Shown: positions 61,885 through 64,000 of the stretch, in pieces | Layout of the letters: each line of letters starts with the position of its first letter | How positions within the stretch are numbered: position 1 is the first letter of the stretch | Assembly: GCF_002776575.1 (NCBI RefSeq) | Contig: NZ_CP022548.1 | Location: 2,991,001-3,055,000, forward strand | Length of the DNA stretch: 64,000 nucleotides | Direction of reading: 5' to 3' | DNA from: Sphingorhabdus sp. YGSMI21 | GTDB lineage: Bacteria > Pseudomonadota > Alphaproteobacteria > Sphingomonadales > Sphingomonadaceae | Notes under the pieces: model-generated | What the model saw: the letters and a program-made list of their open reading frames with translations, nothing else | Database searches by the model: none | Told to the model about the DNA's origin: nothing | Made by a program: the position numbers and the translations under genes

Positions 61885-63186
61885 TCACAACACATATTTG
61901 GACAGGTCGGTATCCTTCGCGACATCGGAAAGCTGTTTCTCGACATAGGCCCTGTCGATGACGATTTCCTCGCCAGCCCGGTCCTCTGCGTTGAAGCTGA
62001 TTTCCTCGAGCAGTTTTTCCATGACCGTCTGCAGTCGCCGCGCGCCGATATTCTCGACTGTTTCGTTCACGTTCGCGGCGATTTCGGCCAGTTTTCCGAT
62101 TGCATCGTCAGTGATCTTGATCGTGACATTTTCCGTCCCGAGCAGGGCGACATATTGTTCCGGCAGATTGGCCCGGGTCTCGGTCAATATCCGGACGAAA
62201 TCAGCCTCGGTCAGCGCTCGCAATTCCACCCGGATGGGCAGGCGGCCCTGCAATTCGGGAAGCATGTCGCTGGGTTTCGATATCGAAAAGGCACCGGAGG
62301 CGATGAACAGGATATGATCGGTTTTCATCGGACCATATTTGGTCGCAACCGTCGTCCCCTCGATCAATGGAAGCAGGTCGCGCTGGACGCCTTCCCGGCT
62401 GACCGATCCGCCGCGCACGTCGCTGACCGCGATCTTGTCGATCTCGTCCAGAAAGACAATGCCGTTGGATTCGGCGTCGGTGATTGCGGCGCGCGAGATA
62501 TCCTCGTCATCGAGACGTTTGTCGGATTCTTCCTCGACCAGCTTGTCCCATGCGTCCGCTACCCGCATCTTGCGGCGTTTCATACGCGTCTGGTTGAATG
62601 CCTTTCCCATCATGTCCGAGAGGTTGATCATGCCGACCTGGCCACCCATGCCGGGAATATCCATCGGCATATTGGGCGTGTCTTCGACCTCGATCTCGAT
62701 CTCGGTGTCGTTCATATGATTGTCGACCACCCGCTGGCGAAAGCTTTCGCGTGTGGCTTCGCTGGCATTCTCGCCGCACAATACATCGAGCAGGCGGTTC
62801 ATGGCGGCTTCCGCCGCCGCCTCGTGCACCGCCATTCTCCGGCGCTCGCGTTCCAGCCGCACGGCTTCCTCAGCCAGATCGCGGGCAATCTGCTCGACGT
62901 CGCGACCGACATAGCCGACTTCCGTAAACTTGGTGGCTTCAACCTTGATAAAGGGCGCATCGGCCAGTTTTGCCAGACGCCGCGAAATCTCCGTCTTGCC
63001 GCAGCCCGTGGGGCCGATCATCAGGATATTCTTGGGCGTGACTTCCTCGCGCAGTTCGGCGGGAAGCCTCTGGCGGCGCCAGCGGTTGCGCAGGGCAACG
63101 GCGACGGCGCGCTTGGCATCTTGCTGTCCAATTATATGCTCGTCCAGTGACTTGACGATGGTTTTGGGGGTCAGGTTCGCCTGCAT
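61885..63186 (-). CDS. hslU: ATP-dependent protease ATPase subunit HslU
   Basis: A 433-residue AAA+ unfoldase of the HslUV (ClpYQ) protease. Walker A is [11 protein letters not shown] (57-66), [11 protein letters not shown] is the pore loop region, Walker [13 protein letters not shown], and [16 protein letters not shown] is sensor 2. ATG 63186 gives the family N-terminus. It lies 43 bp behind hslV on the same transcript. Confidence 0.96.
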   Translation of the reverse strand: MQANLTPKTIVKSLDEHIIGQQDAKRAVAVALRNRWRRQRLPAELREEVTPKNILMIGPTGCGKTEISRRLAKLADAPFIKVEATKFTEVGYVGRDVEQIARDLAEEAVRLERERRRMAVHEAAAEAAMNRLLDVLCGENASEATRESFRQRVVDNHMNDTEIEIEVEDTPNMPMDIPGMGGQVGMINLSDMMGKAFNQTRMKRRKMRVADAWDKLVEEESDKRLDDEDISRAAITDAESNGIVFLDEIDKIAVSDVRGGSVSREGVQRDLLPLIEGTTVATKYGPMKTDHILFIASGAFSISKPSDMLPELQGRLPIRVELRALTEADFVRILTETRANLPEQYVALLGTENVTIKITDDAIGKLAEIAANVNETVENIGARRLQTVMEKLLEEISFNAEDRAGEEIVIDRAYVEKQLSDVAKDTDLSKYVL

Positions 63187-63229
63187 GCTGATTTTCTCTT
63201 CATTCTTGATATTACGGGGCTGACTATAT

Positions 63230-63796
63230 TCAGCTTTCGCTGTCGAGCATTTCGATCGTGGTCTGGTCATTGGTATAGACACAGATCTCTGCGGCGATCT
63301 CCATCGCCTTTCTGGCGAGCTTTTCTGCGTCTTTCTCGTAATCCAACAGGGCGCGAGCGGCCGAGAGCGCAAAATTTCCGCCCGAACCGATCGCCGCTAT
63401 GCCTTCATTGGGCTCCAGAACGTCTCCGTTACCGGTCAGGATGAGCGTGATATCCTTGTCGGCCACGATCATCAACGCTTCCAGATTGCGCAGATATTTG
63501 TCGGTACGCCAGTCCTTGGCAAGTTCGACAGCCGCGCGCATCAATTGCCCGTTATGCCGTTCCAGTTTGGCTTCGAGCCGCTCGAATAGGGTGAAGGCAT
63601 CGGCAGTCGCGCCGGCAAAACCGCCGATCACCGAGCCGTCGTGCAATTGCCGCACCTTACGGGCATTGCGCTTCATTACCGTCTGACCCATCGATACCTG
63701 ACCGTCGCCTACGACGACGACCTTGCCATTTTTCCGTACCGATAGGATTGTTGTGCCGTGCCATTGTTGCAGGCCATGTTGCTGATTTTCTGTCAT
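63230..63796 (-). CDS. hslV: ATP-dependent protease peptidase subunit HslV
   Basis: A 188-residue proteasome-like peptidase. [21 protein letters not shown] contains the processing site before the catalytic Thr, and [17 protein letters not shown] and [16 protein letters not shown] follow. It forms the proteolytic chamber with HslU, encoded next. ATG 63796 leaves the short propeptide common in alphaproteobacteria. Confidence 0.96.
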   Translation of the reverse strand: MTENQQHGLQQWHGTTILSVRKNGKVVVVGDGQVSMGQTVMKRNARKVRQLHDGSVIGGFAGATADAFTLFERLEAKLERHNGQLMRAAVELAKDWRTDKYLRNLEALMIVADKDITLILTGNGDVLEPNEGIAAIGSGGNFALSAARALLDYEKDAEKLARKAMEIAAEICVYTNDQTTIEMLDSES

Positions 63797-63906
63797 GAAA
63801 CCAGATATGGGTAGTCTGTTCCGAATGTGCAACCAAAGGCTTTGCGGCTTGTCCTCACGTCTGAAAACAGAACGCGAGATTGACGCTTCCCATGAGCCGA
63901 ACAGCC

Positions 63907-63938
63907 AAAAAAAATGGCGGCCGAAGGGCCGCCATTTT
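63907..63938 (-). terminator. Rho-independent terminator upstream of hslV
   Basis: A 12-bp stem AAAATGGCGGCC / GGCCGCCATTTT with a 4-base loop. On the minus strand the stem continues into a run of eight T. It ends transcription of the minus-strand gene entering from the right edge, 22 bp after that gene's probable stop. Confidence 0.85.
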
Positions 63939-63960
63939 CAAATTCTGTGTCTGAACTGGT

Positions 63961-64000
63961 TCAGGGGGAGGTTGGCGTATCTTCGCTGCCGTCGGCTGCG
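63961..64000 (-). CDS. C-terminal end of an unidentified minus-strand gene
   Basis: The last 12 codons read AADGSEDTPTSP followed by TGA (63963-63961). The assignment rests on the strong terminator placed right after it and the absence of another feature. The protein cannot be identified from so little. Confidence 0.4.
   Translation of the reverse strand, partial: AADGSEDTPTSP

Overview
The window looks like a chromosomal segment of a sphingomonad-type alphaproteobacterium. The evidence is the moderately high GC with ATG/TTG/GTG starts, three TonB-dependent receptors, a MucR/Ros regulator, a Cys-poor Fur, and the conserved block tsaB-rimI-mucR-fur-plsC-miaB-phoH-ybeY-corC plus hslVU. The genus cannot be fixed from sequence reading alone.

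Layout. Positions 1-11.1 kb carry core and scavenging genes: the N-terminus of an AstD-like aldehyde dehydrogenase, SelO, an alpha/beta hydrolase, a glycosyltransferase, a nitronate-monooxygenase-type flavoprotein with a GNAT enzyme, AmtB, a 2-hydroxyacid dehydrogenase, an SH3 protein, a thiolase, a prepilin peptidase and tRNA-Leu(CAA). From about 11.2 to 41.9 kb, between tRNA-Leu and tRNA-Thr(TGT), lies an accessory block. It holds two tandem TonB receptors that end in the same terminator hairpin, a broken Excalibur-domain gene, a molybdenum hydroxylase, a TPR-sulfotransferase, a third TonB receptor and a large nitrogen-acquisition locus. Positions 42-64 kb return to core genes: an RNase H-fold protein, a MscS/CmpX-like channel, a quinone oxidoreductase, a serine hydrolase, RarA, a glycosyltransferase, a MOSC protein, the long minus-strand housekeeping run, an M16 peptidase, a redoxin and HslVU.

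The most interesting part is 25.2-41.1 kb. A NitT/TauT-type ABC transporter, two DUF1989 proteins, a urea/guanidine carboxylase and an allophanate hydrolase form one plus-strand operon. By established family knowledge this set fits use of guanidine as a nitrogen source: carboxylation, then deimination by the DUF1989 pair, then allophanate hydrolysis to ammonia. Embedded in it is a NikR-like ribbon-helix-helix regulator in which three of the four nickel ligands appear to be replaced. I find four copies of one dyad, ATATTA-N16-TAATA(A/T) or a one-base variant, with the 6-N16-6 geometry of the NikR operator. They lie upstream of a membrane di-iron hydroxylase (and the TonB receptor behind it), in the divergent gap between a metallo-beta-lactamase-fold operon and the ABC operon, just upstream of the regulator itself, and upstream of a second, paralogous hydroxylase. 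Each copy carries TTGA(C/T) at the same place in the spacer, and three also have a TAnnnT -10 box 16 bases further on. The sequence therefore points to one regulon joining guanidine assimilation with two membrane hydroxylases, an MBL/pseudo-MBL pair and a lipoprotein propeller. My inference, untested, is that the regulon takes up and oxidises substituted guanidines (or related N-alkyl compounds) and feeds the released guanidine to the carboxylase.
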